DNA of 64,000 bases from Megalonaias nervosa (GCA_016617855.1 JAECUM010003244.1:64501-128500); one strand, 5' to 3'; positions 25,901 to 39,000 are shown, counted from the first letter of the stretch. Made by a program: numbers and translations. The notes: generated from the sequence alone by a model not told the origin.

Positions 25901-26130
25901 AAAAAGATAATGGTTTTTAAACATTAAATTTAGTTCAAGACCTATACTTCGACCAATGGTCTACTTCATTTAAACCTTGCTCAATAAACTCCCAATTCAA
26001 CTAAACTGTACTAGTGCCTAAATAGAAGATTATTAAGCATAGGGTGATATTATAATGTGCCGTTCATACAACTCTTCCGGTGGGTCTTTAGACTGAACAA
26101 ATGTTAGTCATGTATAAACCTATATTGTAG

Positions 26131-26296
26131 CTCTACAGTCTCATAGGCACATGTATCTGACAAAAGGGGTGATCCTTAACATATTTTCACTGACTTCAAG
26201 GCTGTAATACGCCTGGACGCAATATATATCCTACATAACACCGAAACATATAGAGGGACAACATAACAAAATGTGTTTTCAAGCATCTTTGCTTAG
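26131..26296 (+). pseudogene. decayed duplicate of the type A exon at 20,655
   Basis: Base-by-base similarity to 20,655-20,813 runs through the whole exon (shared runs such as TTCAAGCATCTTTG and GAGGGACAACA). In the frame of the parent, a TAA falls after ...TSRL, and the following codons have lost the FDC motif. It is followed 248 bp later by a copy of the partner exon, the same spacing as the parent pair, so a genomic segment rather than an mRNA was copied. Confidence 0.6.
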
Positions 26297-26544
26297 GTTA
26301 CTAGTGTACACTTTACATCAGAATTAAGATGCTAATATTCCTATGAGCTATTATTAATATTGTTTGTCTAAATTATGGTGTTATAATTTGCGATAAAGTG
26401 TGATAAAAATATCAACTTCAGCCCCAAAAGCAACAACACATCAAAATGTGTAATTACTGTTTGACAACCTGATATAAAACAAACGTCTATTACGTTCATC
26501 TAATTACAACAAATATTGTCTGGATTATCAATATTTTATATTTC

Positions 26545-26599
26545 ACTCTCAAAGGAGAAATAAAGTCTTGCAATGTCATATTTCGTGCCACAGCTACTC
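26545..26599 (+). pseudogene. decayed duplicate of the type B exon at 21,056
   Basis: Similar to 21,056-21,108, including the donor GTAAG. The acceptor AG present in the parent is gone (tttcAC in place of tttcAG), and the Cys is displaced by one residue. Together with the stop in its partner exon this copy looks unusable. Confidence 0.6.
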
Positions 26600-29500
26600 G
26601 TAAGCAAAAAATATGTTGTTTATTTGATGTCATGAAACACTTTATGATGTAAAGAATACTGTGTTAAATAGTCAAGGGTAACGTCTGTTTGTATGTACAC
26701 ATAGATGTAGAGCTACATGCTTATAATAATTTTATAATGCAAAATGTAGAAGGAACCTTATCACGAATTGCAATAATTGAAGAACTTTGTTTATTATTTG
26801 TTGTGAAAAAACAAGAGACACCACACTCTGAAATAATAAAACTTTCGTGTATTTCTGTCTACGACCCCTTCTTTTAACAATGTATTAAACGTCTTCAAAA
26901 TTTCAGTGACAAGATATTAATTTCCAGTTCACTTAATGTATACGAACTATTAAGTGACACACGAATTTGTACCTCGAATCGAAGGATAGGTTTCGGTCTT
27001 GGTTGTTGTAATGTTTATTCGGTTCAGAAAAAGTAAACATTTTTTATCATAGATCATTTATAATACCGAAGACAGATTCAACTTAACGTTTTGCACATAT
27101 TTTCTTTGCTAAAATATGAATCATTATAAGTTGTATATGCTTTATGCAGCTCTTTTATTTTCAGGAATGACAAGCAAAGTCCATGCTTTCAACGCCCACA
27201 GTGCTGACGCCACAGAAGATGACTTATTATTATCTTGTGATAAATGCCAGTACACGAACCTTCAACCTGAAAAGACTAATATTTGTTCTTTAGAAAAGTT
27301 ACATGCCATCTTTACTGTTATTCCAAAAAAGTTCATATTTAGAATTAGCTTACATATCAGTATTTTCTTCCCATAAAAATTACAGAATGTTCTATCTTTC
27401 ATAATGTGATTATTCACAATAGTACCTATTTCAAGAACAGTACCCATCGGATGAATCAACCAGAGAGATCAATGAACGCATTTTGTAATTATTATACGAA
27501 ACCAAATTCATTGAAAACAAATCTTTGCTAATAACAATTCAAATGATTCTTTCAATCGAAATCAACCGATCAAAATATGCGCATGCTATCATATTATTAA
27601 AGAGAAAGGAAATGTTATTTGACATACTCTTGTAAAGAAACGTTCATTTAGTGATTTAAACGCTGTATTTCAGACATACAAATATTTTCAACTATTGACG
27701 TGCTGGAAGTAAGGAAAATCATTATTTGTATTGTTTAAATATCCAACTAGTAATCCTGCATTACTGCATGGTTGGCTCTTTCCAAATATTTGTACACGAG
27801 TGACCGTGAATGCTGAAGGTTCTTCCCGTCAACTGATACACAAAATACATGCCAAAAATAATGAATCCTAAGGGAAGGAATCAATATGCAAGCACAAACT
27901 ATAATTTAATCAGAATGTCAAAACCGAATATTCGAGTCCGGTTAATTCCACGATGAGACACATCTAGCAACGACGAACCAGACAAGACCACTCAGAAAAC
28001 GCAGCTATTTTCTTGACATCTTCTGAAGTCCATATTAAATTTCATAATCTTGAACACAATGTTATGATGCACTCTTACACTGTGATATATTACCATGGCA
28101 AATGTTGTCTCCGGAAACTGAAAAAATAGCAACTAAATACTTTTTCTTCTGAAATTAGAATGTGCAAGATTTTGAAATTTGAGTAAAATAACGTTAACTG
28201 GATGAATCATTTGCTGTTTACGACGTTTTCAAGACATAACTTAGATATCATAACTCTCTATAACATCACCACATCATTACACACAAACTGTGCCGGGAAC
28301 AATTGAGTCAGCATTTATACTCTTTGGACATGAAGTTCCCCACACAATACGTTTGTCATCAAATGTTAAACTCTGTTTGTGAAACACACTTGTATTCTTC
28401 TTCATTGAGACAACCAATCCATACCCCTTCCACTAAATAATTTTATCCAAAAATTAATTCTGAGGTAACCTGTGAATTATAACAATCTACAATTAACTTT
28501 AAATGCCTTGGTTTTATCAAGAATGCGTGTGATGTTGTTGGACTGCTAATGTTTCTTGGCAAAACTAAGTTCCAACAATGTCTCCCATTACGTTTGAAAT
28601 AAGCACGGGTAAGCTTTAAGAATCGAAGAAATGAATACTTTTGTCAAGAATATTCCGTCTGCGATTTACTTTTTCGGATAAAATTCGCACAATATTCGCC
28701 TTTTCTTCACCCACCTCATTGGCTTTCTTTAGCTTCTACCATATTGTTGCTCAAATCAACCCGGAATTGCATGATCAACGTGAGTGTGAGGGTCTTACAG
28801 TACATTATACAAACTACATAAAAATCACGATCTCCCAGTTTAATAATAGGAAAAGATGATTGAGGGTACATATATATTTTTAAGCTGGCATTTCTTTACA
28901 TGTAAACCTCAGGTCCTTGGTTTATTCGGGTATGAACGATGCAAACTCGAAACAAGTGAAAGATCCTTTTATTCTCCTCAAGAGATTACAAAGTTTAATA
29001 AGTGAAGTTTAATGTTAGAGCGTATGTTTTCACAAACAACTTTATTCCAAATGTTACTAAAATATTACATTTTAAATCTGTAATTACTTTTAAAGTAACA
29101 ATCATAGATTTGTTCGTAAAAAGTATATTACAGCAGTATGAAAAATGTCGAGTCTTTCACCTCTCAAATGAGATAATCCTCTGTGAAAGAACACTAATCA
29201 GTGGCACATGATGTCACAACAGAGTCAAGGATCGCTTACCTTGCCTAAATAACTTAACAGTTGACCAGTTAACTAAGCAGGACTATAAAGTAATGTTGGA
29301 ACACAAACCATGTACAATTTTTCCCAAACACTGTCATGTTGATTCTAATTATTCTACTCTATGCTAACACTTCTTCCCAAAGATAAGACATAATTAATAT
29401 GCAGTCCCATCTTCACAATCGAAGTTATCTAAACGTTTGATTATATAAATTCATTTACCAAATACTATACAAACTGGATGAGAAATAAGATATCTAGAGA

Positions 29501-30570
29501 GGAAACAAGGCTAGACAACCAGATGCAAGGCAACTCAATACCAGGCGTAGATCTCATTTATTAGAAGAACCGGTCTATGACAACGATAAAATAAGCTTAA
29601 GGTGGAGCAAATAACGAATGGATTTCTGTTTATAAATTGGTAGCAAGCTCTGAAAATCTGATACAAGATCAAATCAATAATATGTGTAGATCTTGTTCCT
29701 CATCAAACTCATCCAATACGATAATAAAAATATTTAACAAGTTTGATACCAAACTGATCAGAAATACAGTTGCTAGATTGTTGACAGTCTGAGCCAATAA
29801 GATGCAAAGTCACGTCATTAATATGCATGAATTTCACTCAGCAAAGATCTTGATTAAACAGGACCATTTATAAAATATTTTCTAAATCCTGTCAAAATAG
29901 TATATCTAGAAAGGTAAACCCTCCGCTCATCTGGTGCAACCTCACCTCATAAAGGTCTGGCTCATAATACAAATTGTCACACAGTCGGTACACTTTGCCT
30001 ATAATGTGTGCAGTTTAATAAAACATTTTTATTATAACATGTGAATATATCATTTTATGTGATTCTAATTGGTCCAAATAAGCCCATAAAATTATTGTGC
30101 ATTTTTCTCATAACTGATTGGCTGCTATCGTGGAAAAACATTTTTAACCCCTCCGTCTGGAATATTTTGTTTTCAAGAAACATTTTGGCGGCCATATTCT
30201 ATTCGAGTTAGGAAAGGAATTGGGGAAAAATGGTCTCGTCTGTCTGAGTATGGCCAGTTTACTACCACCGTAGCTTGTTAAGTCATGAATAATATATAAC
30301 AACATGAAAATTTGCTAAAAGCCCAAGACAAAAACAACAACAATTAAAACTAAGGGTAATGCTCAGTTGATAGCGGATGTATGGGGTGGAGGTGGAGGGA
30401 GGCAGGCGGTATACCTGTGGCATGGAATCCACCCTATATACATGCGTGGTTTAAATGTTAACTTAAGTAAATATACTCACCTCTCTTCACAGAAGAATGT
30501 GGACATAAACCGGTGTGGATATATTCGTGGTCAGATTTGCATCGTTTTAATTCAGAACCAATCAATGATT
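26600..30570. other. non-coding stretch, nothing assigned
   Basis: No recognisable coding or RNA gene. 27,165-27,297 is open between an acceptor and a possible donor and fits the phase of the upstream gene, but it lacks the C-x5-C motif of the exon class it would replace. Confidence 0.35.
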
Positions 30571-30572
30571 GC

Positions 30573-31940
30573 AAGAAGTGTTTTAATGAAACCCCATATC
30601 AATGCACTATTCATGAAAGAGGTGTAGTGATAACAAGATCGTGTCAGAACGATTTCGTTAGAACATACTATATATTGCACAGGACCAAATGTACGTCACA
30701 TGAAGTCATTTTAGTGACAACAAAAATAATGCCAGTAAGACCATATATTCAGGAGGAATATCAACTACAAGATTTTCTAAACCTCCGCCATGATAGCCAT
30801 ATTGGATTTCAGATCGGTACGAATTTCATTTAGGACAAGCTATACATCATATCAGTGTGGATATGATGAACTGTTCAAGATGGCAACTGTGGTAGCCATA
30901 TTGGATATTCGAGAGCACGTTCGATAACACAAATTATATGTAGGACCAACTCGACAATATAATCTTGTAGTGAAAAATTCGTGTCAACACAGCAATCCAT
31001 TATAGAGGAACACTAATAAAATGATTTTCAAGATGGCCACAGTCTTGGTCACATTGATTGTGCCTGGGCATATTCGACGAACTCGTTTAATTTTAGATCA
31101 TTTAGTGAAAATTCATGTCAATATGTAATACGACCGTGGAGTAGCAATAGCAAGATCTTCAAGTTTCCACTCAATAGTGGCAGTATTGGATATTAGATCG
31201 GTATCATTTTAATTTAGATCCAACTAGATATATGAAGTCTTTTAGTGGAAACTCCATGTCTATACGGTCATTCTTTCAAGAGATTTAATGACAAGCTTTA
31301 CAAAATGGCCACAGTATGGTCATGTTGGATGTTATAGGTCATGCATGCCGGAAACCAATTTCATATATGACCACCTAGATATAATAAGACGTCTTTCAAT
31401 GAAAATCCCATGCCGATACCAGGGAGTAGTGATTAAAAAAAATAATTTCAAAATACAAAATTGGTGTTAATATTGCATGGCTGAAGGCATGTCTGACGGA
31501 CACCAATTCTATTTAGTACCACCAAAACATCACAAAAATTCTTTTCGTGAAAATCCCTTCTGTATCTAACCATGCGTTTACAAGAGATATATACATAAAG
31601 ATTGATCCCGTGGCAGCCACGGCGGATTCTGACATGCACCATTTTCAATCAATCCAACTAGACATAATAATAACTCCTTTAGTGCAAACCCCATTCGACG
31701 CCTATTAAGATTAGCAATAATATTGTTTTCAAAATGACTGCAATGGTAGCCTACTGGATGTCAGATCAGCAGCATGTTCATTTAGTACCAACTAGACATA
31801 AGATGTCTTCTGGTGGACATCGCATGTTGATATATCCATCCGTTCAGGAGTAGTATCGATAACAAAATTTTCAAGATGGTTTCTGTGCTGGCCATATTAT
31901 TGTAGCAGCGCCATTTTCGTTTAGTGCCAACTATACCTTC
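30573..31940. repeat. diverged tandem array, about ten units of about 135 bp
   Basis: A phrase of the type AAGTCTTTTAGTGAAAATCCCATGT recurs at about 30,573, 30,701, 30,962, 31,097, 31,237, 31,388, 31,537, 31,672 and 31,802, that is every 128-151 bp (one gap is a double unit with a weak copy). Each unit also contains TTCAAGATGGCCACAGT-like and GCCATATTGGAT-like phrases followed by TTCATTTAGTACCAACTAGA-like text. Units are perhaps 65-75 percent alike by eye. The 106-codon frame over the first unit is probably fortuitous. Confidence 0.7.
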
Positions 31941-32227
31941 GGATTAAATGTAAGGAACGAAAAATGCTACAGGAAAATGCTCGATAATACTATGCAAGGT
32001 TTAATATATAATGCAAACAATATTATCATATAGTTTAGAGACCTTTTAATATATAAGATTCAAACCCAGGTCCAAAAGTAAACGGCAACCATTGCCTTGC
32101 CTGCACGCACCAGTCCATATACCTTCACGACTAAACACATATCACCAAAACGTGATGCTATTAAGTCGTTAGTATATGCAGACACACTCACATGTTGACC
32201 TAGTAATTAATTTTTATCTGACTACAC

Positions 32228-32452
32228 CGAGTGGTCTAAATCGCTTTCCGTTACGGATCACTGCCATCTCACCTCTGCCTGCGTGGGTTCGAGTCTAGGA
32301 TTCGGTGAATGTGGATATGTGAGAAAGCTTGCCAGTAGCTTCTCGTGGGTCGGTGGTTCTTTCCGGAGATTTCCCGGTTTCTTCCTCCACTATTAATACT
32401 GGCCGCCATGTGTCCTGAAAAATGGCGTTAAGCCCCACAACAACAACAACAA
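32228..32452 (+). mobile_element. tRNA-headed SINE with (CAA)n tail and target duplication
   Basis: A 225-bp unit beginning CGAGTGGTCTAAATCGCTTT (box A-like tRNA-Ser-type head). GTGGGTTCGAGTCTAGGA is the box B-like element. The tail is GCCCCACAACAACAACAACAA. CTGACTACAC flanks it directly on both sides (32,218-32,227 and 32,453-32,462), a 10-bp target duplication. Box A/B arrangement implies an internal RNA polymerase III promoter. A diverged sister copy lies at 21,890-22,127. Confidence 0.85.
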
Positions 32453-32462
32453 CTGACTACAC

Positions 32463-34034
32463 AGTAATTCCGGATTCCCACGACAGAAATTAAGGTATAT
32501 AGATTTAATTATAGAGAATTGCAAATATTCACTAAACAGAACGGAAAGTGCTGTCCTCGGATTTTACAGGAGAATGCTTGATAATACTAGGCAAAATTAA
32601 TATTTAATGCAAATAATACTATACAGGTTAGAGAATTTTTATTTCGTACTCTACGGAGATTCGAGCCCATGTCCGAACGGTATATGGTACATATCACCTT
32701 GCCTGCACGCACCAGTCCATATTCCATCACGACTAAGCACGAACCAACGATTATGAGTTTGATACGAGTTATAATCACACATTGAAAAATTTTAGGATTA
32801 TATTCAATCAAGAGTTTTTCAATGGAAGCTTTTACCGTTTGTCGTTGAGTGTAACATCTACAGTACGGATGACATGGATATTAATTAGAAACAGGTCATG
32901 AAAGTTTAATCACTGAAAGTTTTCATGATTCATGTGCAAAGCTACTTGTCAAATACATTTATACTTGAAACTTACTTTTTGTTGTTTGCAGTTCGTTTGC
33001 ATGCATTTGTTTGGTGGCACATCCTCATTGCTAACATAAATTACTGTGAGAGAGATGAAGAAGACGAAGAAAAATACATTAGGCCTAAATATGGAAATAC
33101 AAGATTCAACAACAAACATACGAGTATATCTCCTTAATGGCAAAAGAAAGTAGTTTCAAAAACGATATCACTATTGTGGGGACAAAAGTGGCATTGCCCC
33201 TAGTGATATAAACTTTTCCCCACTCATGTGTTTCAGAATCGCATCATGAAATATAATAAATTGCAATTATCAACAGTACATGGCAAAATCTTGTGAACGT
33301 TTACTGATTGCGGCAGAAATGCGGACATTATCAATATATAATTGACTTACGTAATTATAAGATGCTTGCATGGAAAGATAATGTCACTGGCGTCCTTCAG
33401 TCACAGAAGACCATATATTTGCAATATAAGAAGTCATTCAGTTGATTGACAAACATTGTATGTTAATGTTGAAGAGTCCCACTCGAGAGTGAAAGTCTAT
33501 GCTGTATCTGCCACATCTGAAAGTGGTTTCATGGGTTGCCACATGCTTTAGGTTGTTCTTTCCTCTCATCGCTGACAGTTGTGATTGTTTTCTCTTGCAT
33601 CTAATCATTTCTTTCTTTTTCCTATAGTAAGAGAATTTTCAAAGCCGTATCTGCAATCGTTAGTCATTTAGCCTAACTTCTTCAAACGTTTCCTTATCCT
33701 GTTTTCAATGTCGCATTAATGTCAACCTTTCTGCAATACTCATATCTATTCACTTATTAGTAACTGTCTTTTTCACATATAATACCAAAACATTAAGCAA
33801 CAAAACAATGAAGCATTGGTAATTGAATATTAACACCACGACTCAAGTAAACTATTGATAGCAAACAACAGACCTGTGCAGATTATACAGGAAAGAATCA
33901 ACGATCATATTTTCCTTTCACACTTACTTTATCAGTTTTCATCTGTCAGACATTTAATATGTCAGGAAATTTAATCACAATCAAGACACGAACGCATATC
34001 TTTGCAATCACAACTCGTTTCCCATGCCTCCTGT

Positions 34035-34035
<1 letters not shown>
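32463..34035. other. non-coding stretch
   Basis: About 32,540-32,735 resembles 31,950-32,125 (shared CCTTGCCTGCACGCACCAGT and AATGCAAA-AATA-TAT), a direct repeat flanking the SINE at 32,228-32,452. Nothing else was assigned. Confidence 0.45.
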
Positions 34036-34132
<97 letters not shown>

Positions 34133-34135
34133 GAG
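34036..34135. repeat. compound microsatellite (GA)n-(GACA)n
   Basis: About 27 GA units followed by about 11 GACA units. Confidence 0.95.
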
Positions 34136-34149
34136 CCTATAGTATTGAA

Positions 34150-35003
34150 ATAAGTAAAGAGTGAGAACCAACAAATTTTGTAAAATTAAAAAAAAAATTA
34201 TTTCCCTAGATGATAAAGTGGAAAATATAAAAGGAACTTAAAGTATTGCGAATTAAATCCCAAATAATCATAGAATTTTTAACACAAGTCCTAATATTTA
34301 ACGTTTTGAATAAACTTTAGTGATATCCCAAACTAAATCCAATGCTGGAAGTGTTAATGTGCCTGTGGTGACCTGTGTAGTCGTGATGTCCCAACAATCT
34401 TTTGTTAAATAAAAATAATATAATCCAATAAATGAAGCTTATTTGAATTTCACCATGAATCTAAGTCTCTATTTCCAAGAAGGATATTGTTGAGCACTTT
34501 GTATTTCCAAACAAAAATAGCTTGAATTAAATAATTTGAGTAAATAAATTCCAGCGGAAATGAAATACTGAACACAACAATAACATAATTGATCCTGCTC
34601 AGATGTTAAAGCACGAATGAACAATTTAAAAACAAGATTATATAGCCCTCTACTTGACCTCAGGTCACAATTAAATATTACCTAATGGAAAATTTCATTC
34701 CGGAAGGTTCCAAAGGTTGACAAGATAAAATCTTAGAAGGTTTGTTACTAAAATTATCATAAAGAAAATGATAAACACAATCTTTTTGATTCAGGCCAAG
34801 ATAATAATCCTAATAGTTGACCTATTCTCATGGAGAAAATATTAGCTATTTATTAGTAGTTCACAGGATTTACCAAAAATCAATGATTCTGGTAAGGTAG
34901 AAAATGTACTTGATTTTGGACAAAGTCAAGTCCAAAATACAATTATCCATAACATATAATAATTAAAAAGCCAACAAACAATGCAAATTTAATATACATA
35001 ACA
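34150..35003. repeat. probable LTR relic related to the LTR at 953-1726
   Basis: 34,150-34,330 aligns with 975-1150 by eye: shared TTATTTCCCTAGA, then ACTTA, GAAT-AAATCC and ACAAGTCCTA in the same order and spacing. The far end ...CATAACA near 35,003 resembles the GTAACA end of that LTR. No gag or polymerase is attached, so it may be a solo LTR. The left end is lost in the microsatellite. Confidence 0.45.
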
Positions 35004-35041
35004 GAGAGAGAGAGAGATAGAGAGAGATTAAATATTTGGTA

Positions 35042-35046
35042 CATGT
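35042..35046. repeat. target-site duplication CATGT, left copy
   Basis: Matches 52,298-52,302 exactly. Polintons typically duplicate 5-6 bp. Confidence 0.75.
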
Positions 35047-35499
35047 AGTAGTAAAGGAAGATAGGACTTCTAGATTTAATGACCTTTAACCCTCCCACCA
35101 ACCCCTCTATCAGAACATATTTGTAACGAACCTACAGCTTGACTCAAAACAGGTTAGAAAATATATTTATCAGGAGAAGGCCCTCTCCACTTAAAACGAT
35201 CATATTTATATTAACCAGGTTTTCAAGATTTTAGACCCCTTCTATTTGTCAGAGAAAAACACCCTCCCCCATTTCAGATATTCTATAACAGACTATCTTT
35301 CGAACTATACATGTTCTCTGCCTGTAGCCCAGACGTAGTCTGGACAGAGACTGCAGTGTTGCGATCGATAAATGTACATTGTTCTCTGTCTAAAAATAGA
35401 CTGCGATGTTTATGAATCACCGGAACTGCGTCATAAGAATGTTCCGGAAGGATGATGAAATATTGTGCAATAAGAACCTTCTGGAGAATCAGCACAGGC

Positions 35500-35527
35500 T
35501 ATAAAAAGCCGCCCAAATGTTCAGTCT
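35500..35527 (+). promoter_or_regulatory. inward TATA box and initiator in left terminal repeat
   Basis: TATAAAAAG at 35,500-35,508 is followed at about 20 bp by TTCAGTCTG, an initiator-like match (TCAGT). The right repeat has the inverse TATATAAGG at about 51,817-51,825 with the same downstream TTCAGTCTG. Conservation in both ends supports function. Both promoters point into the element, opposite to the nearest genes. Confidence 0.5.
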
Positions 35528-35558
35528 GCAGAGATGCGCTTTGCTGGAAGGATTAAAA

Positions 35559-35565
35559 GGTAGGT
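35559..35565 (+). promoter_or_regulatory. candidate splice donor at inner edge of left terminal repeat
   Basis: AAAAG/GTAGGTG, conserved in the right repeat (minus strand, GT at 51,765-51,764). It lies about 40 bp downstream of the putative start, so a short leader exon is possible. A pyrimidine-rich acceptor follows at once (CTTCTTTATTTTCAG, ending 35,603), and another precedes the HNH gene at 39,603. Confidence 0.35.
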
Positions 35566-35608
35566 GAAGTTTTTTCTTGACAATTTTGCTTCTTTATTTT
35601 CAGAGGTC

Positions 35609-36057
35609 TTAAAGAACTTCTTCGCCAATAATTAATATTTCTACAGTAGCTACCAGAAATAATTTGTCATCATGTTTATACAAATGAAATTTAACTTTCC
35701 CACTTACTTTTCGATGGCATCCAAATAACTTTCTCATTGTTACCCTGTTGACATAATACTTATAACCTTTTGCAAAAATCTTCGACCGGTTTAGGTCAAT
35801 ATTTATTTTGGTATATTTTTCCTGGCTGATTGGATTATGAAGATTAATATATTTTTGTCCGAGATTGTCTCTCAATTTTCAAGATAATCAAAATATTTGC
35901 TGTCATCTGATTTAATAAGCGAGAGTTTTATTCTATCAAATTTACTAAAACAAATACCTGAAATTTCGTCATTAAATTCAAGCCATAGTGGTTCTTCGTT
36001 AATCAACACCTTAACCTTACTATTAATTCCATCGGCTAATGTTAAATTTTCAAACAT
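35609..36057 (-). pseudogene. Polinton gene of unknown function at the left end, frameshifted
   Basis: Two frames, 36,057-35,872 (starting MFENLTLADGINSKVKV) and 35,875-35,609 (containing KYYVNRVTMRKLFG), join at about 35,873 by a one-base shift, together about 150 residues. The ATG at 36,057 stands in AGAAATAATG, like other starts in the element. It lies 17 bp after the polymerase stop in the same direction and ends next to the left inverted repeat. No motif is recognised. It could be two overlapping small genes, but one broken gene is simpler. Confidence 0.5.
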
Positions 36058-36074
36058 TATTTCTAAAGTTTAGA

Positions 36075-39000
36075 TCAAAAATGTCCAATAGCTAATGTAT
36101 TAACCCCGTCCTCGCAATAGAGTTTGTCATCAAAATTACTTAGTCCACGTTTTATAATTGTATCTGTTTCAAGTTTGTGATGATTTGATCTGATAACATT
36201 TGTTTTAATAAAGCTGACATTATTGTTTAGTGCTGCTTTAAAATCATCAAATTTCATACATGTTTTCACATACCCACGAGGAATACCTTTTGCTTTTTTT
36301 GTCTGTTTATTGTCATCTAAAATTACGGCGTTCATTTTACTTCTTAGTCCGACAAATTCCTTAACTGGCACAAACATAAACTCGTCCTTAAATTTACCAA
36401 TAACTTTCTTGTTAGCTGGATCATGAAATCCACTACTCTCCGGATAGTCTGATAAATCAAATAGGTCACGGTGGTCATAAATATCCTGATAGACATCTCA
36501 CATTTTATATCACAAACTAGCGAATCTGTATCGGTAAACAATAAGTTTGAATCTGGCCAGACTCTCTTAACAAATCCGTAGTGAAAATTGTGCATCAACC
36601 ACTTTTATATGTCCAATACCGACGCACCAACGTAAATAGACTTACTTAACTTTAAATTTGTCTTTCGTCGCTGTATTGCAATAAGATTTTCATTAAATAT
36701 TTTCATACTGACAAAACCGTCATCGTTAACTAATTTATTTCTGCGATTTATGTCGTTTACAATCTCAATATATACTCGTTTTCGAATATTCTCCATTGTC
36801 TTGCCAAATACGGAATCGTTCATAAGTTTAAAGAAGTTCTTCTCAAATTCAGTTCTAGAAGTTGCGCGACGTTTGGTATTTAAATCAATATAATCTGCCA
36901 TCCAACGAGATTGCTTGAATTTTAACACGCGATGAACTTTCCTTAAGACTAAGCCGTGGTCGACTGCCTGATTTAGGTTTCTATAGTGCAAAACGTAATT
37001 CCGTTGACTGAGTAAATTTGGAATTAGCTTATTAACAATCGAATTTTTTGCTGTTGTCGCTGCCTGTTGTTCAGGTGATAATAAACTATAGTTTATTACT
37101 ATGGACTCTGCACAAAACGGATAATCGTTATGTAGGTTGTGCAGTGACTCAGGATAATTGAGATCTACTTCAACAAAATAAATGACATCGGAAAAATCAT
37201 TATTGATTTTTCTGGGAAGATTTTTTTCTGTTTCGCTAAGAAATTGATCTGGAGTTATCCAATGAAATCCACTGCACGGCACCGGCTCTGACATTGCCCA
37301 ATGATACAAATTATTAGATTCAAGACAAATAATATAATTTGACGGTAAATTTTTATTGTAATTTACCAGACATTTATTATTAGCTACTGCATATTTTTTT
37401 GATATAACGCTAATTCCGCCTCTGATACCTTTTTCAATAAAATTAAACATATCAACATCTGTCAAGAGATCCAGTTCTATCTTACTTGTTTTTAGCAGAG
37501 CATCCCAAGATAGTCCTGGTGCAGAATAATACCAACAGGGGTCTAATCCATAATTTTCATGACTAACTCGACGAAAACTCTCGAAAACATCAGCTAACAA
37601 TAACACATTTGTTTTCAAATATAAATCATGATAATCACCAAATGTCCTGCATTCGAATTTACTTAAAATATCTTGTGCATATTTATACTCGTCGTCTGAT
37701 ATACCTTCGCCTTTCAGCTGTGAATAAACTTGTCCTTGCCAGGCAGTGAAGTTTCATCAAATCTGCTCCAGTCGTCTAGGTATTCATAAGGAAAGACACC
37801 TTTTTTGTCAGATCGACGTAGTTTTCACCAAAACAACTTTTTAGATTATTGAAATTGTTACAACCTTTTACAAGTTCGTCTAGCGGAGCTGCCACAAATT
37901 GCAGACTGTCAATGAAACGTAATTTGCCAAGCGTAACTGACATATATTTTTCAAAATGATTTGGTATACATTTTACTACATTGTCGAGTTTTAGCTTCGA
38001 TTTCATTTCCTCATCGCCAAAAGCTTCTACAATGATATGACTATCATAACCACGAAAATTATGTAAAACTACGGGAATAAATTTTGGTGCATGAAATTTT
38101 AGATTGCAATTGTTATGAGCTGCTCCTCGATACTTGCCAGTTAGATGACAGTGATCTCGCACTTTATAATGGACTCTGTTAGAGTCTACTAACAACTTTT
38201 CGTAGATATGACAATGAACTGCATTATCAAAATCAAGTTGTTCTTTGGATGTTATTTTCATTGGAGCTGTTTTGAATTTCGATATTTTATTAACATCATC
38301 TATTAAATTTTTTAATAACCACACAGCTGATCTCTGCCACGATATAACTTTACTGGACTCGAAAAATTATCATTAGCACAACAAATTACTTTGTATGAAA
38401 CCCCGCAAGGAACATGTTGTTGTATTTTTCTTGTACTCGATTTATTTGGATCATTTTCTGCACCTGCCACAGGAACAAGTAGACACTCAAAATCTGCATA
38501 AATAACAAATGGGATACTTAGCTTATGATTATAATTTTTAAATTTTAATACTTTTTCTTTCTGTTGGCATTGTTATTCTTTGAACGTTAACACAATATTT
38601 AACATGCTCTTGTAAAGTTTCAGGTTTAGAAAACCCTTGTAAACATCTGTAGCAGAAATATTTTTTTCCATGATACTTATTATACTGTCTGCCAACTAAC
38701 CCGTTAAAGTTTTCTATCCAGCAATAATGTCCTTTATAAAATAACAAATTTATTGTCAACTGCGTAGCATTTTCTGAAATATATCTCGGGTAAACATTTT
38801 CTCGCTCATCTAGTCCAAAAACATTTACTGAAATATTGTTTTGTTGTTCAAACTTTCGTATCTGATTTTCTGCCACTGGAAAAGTTATTCCATCAAAATC
38901 CAATTCATTTCTATACGGCAAATATTTTTCAACTTCGTTGGAGTTACAATCTTCAGGATGTCTTGCAGACAAAATTGCCCAACGGAAACACTCACTGTCG

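Larger units (their letters stand above)
35047..35576 (+). repeat. left terminal inverted repeat
   Basis: About 530 bp that reappears inverted at 51,750-52,297, from AGTAGTAAAGG to TTAAAAGGTAGGTGAA. Differences are scattered substitutions and the short duplication in the right copy. The 70-codon frame inside (35,283-35,495) is mirrored in the right copy and is probably not a gene. The inner end carries an inward-facing core promoter and splice donor. Confidence 0.95.

Noticed and set aside
27165..27297. Possible further exon of the secreted protein gene
   Set aside because: Phase and splice borders fit, but the C-x5-C motif shared by all three clear P exons is absent and no A/B partners follow.
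30513..30833. 106-codon plus-strand frame with eight Cys
   Set aside because: It overlaps the start of the ~135-bp tandem array and lacks a domain pattern.
35283..35495. 70-codon frame in the left inverted repeat, mirrored at 51,854-52,078
   Set aside because: It is conserved only because the repeats are copies of each other. No domain or start context, and it spans the promoter-like side of the repeat.
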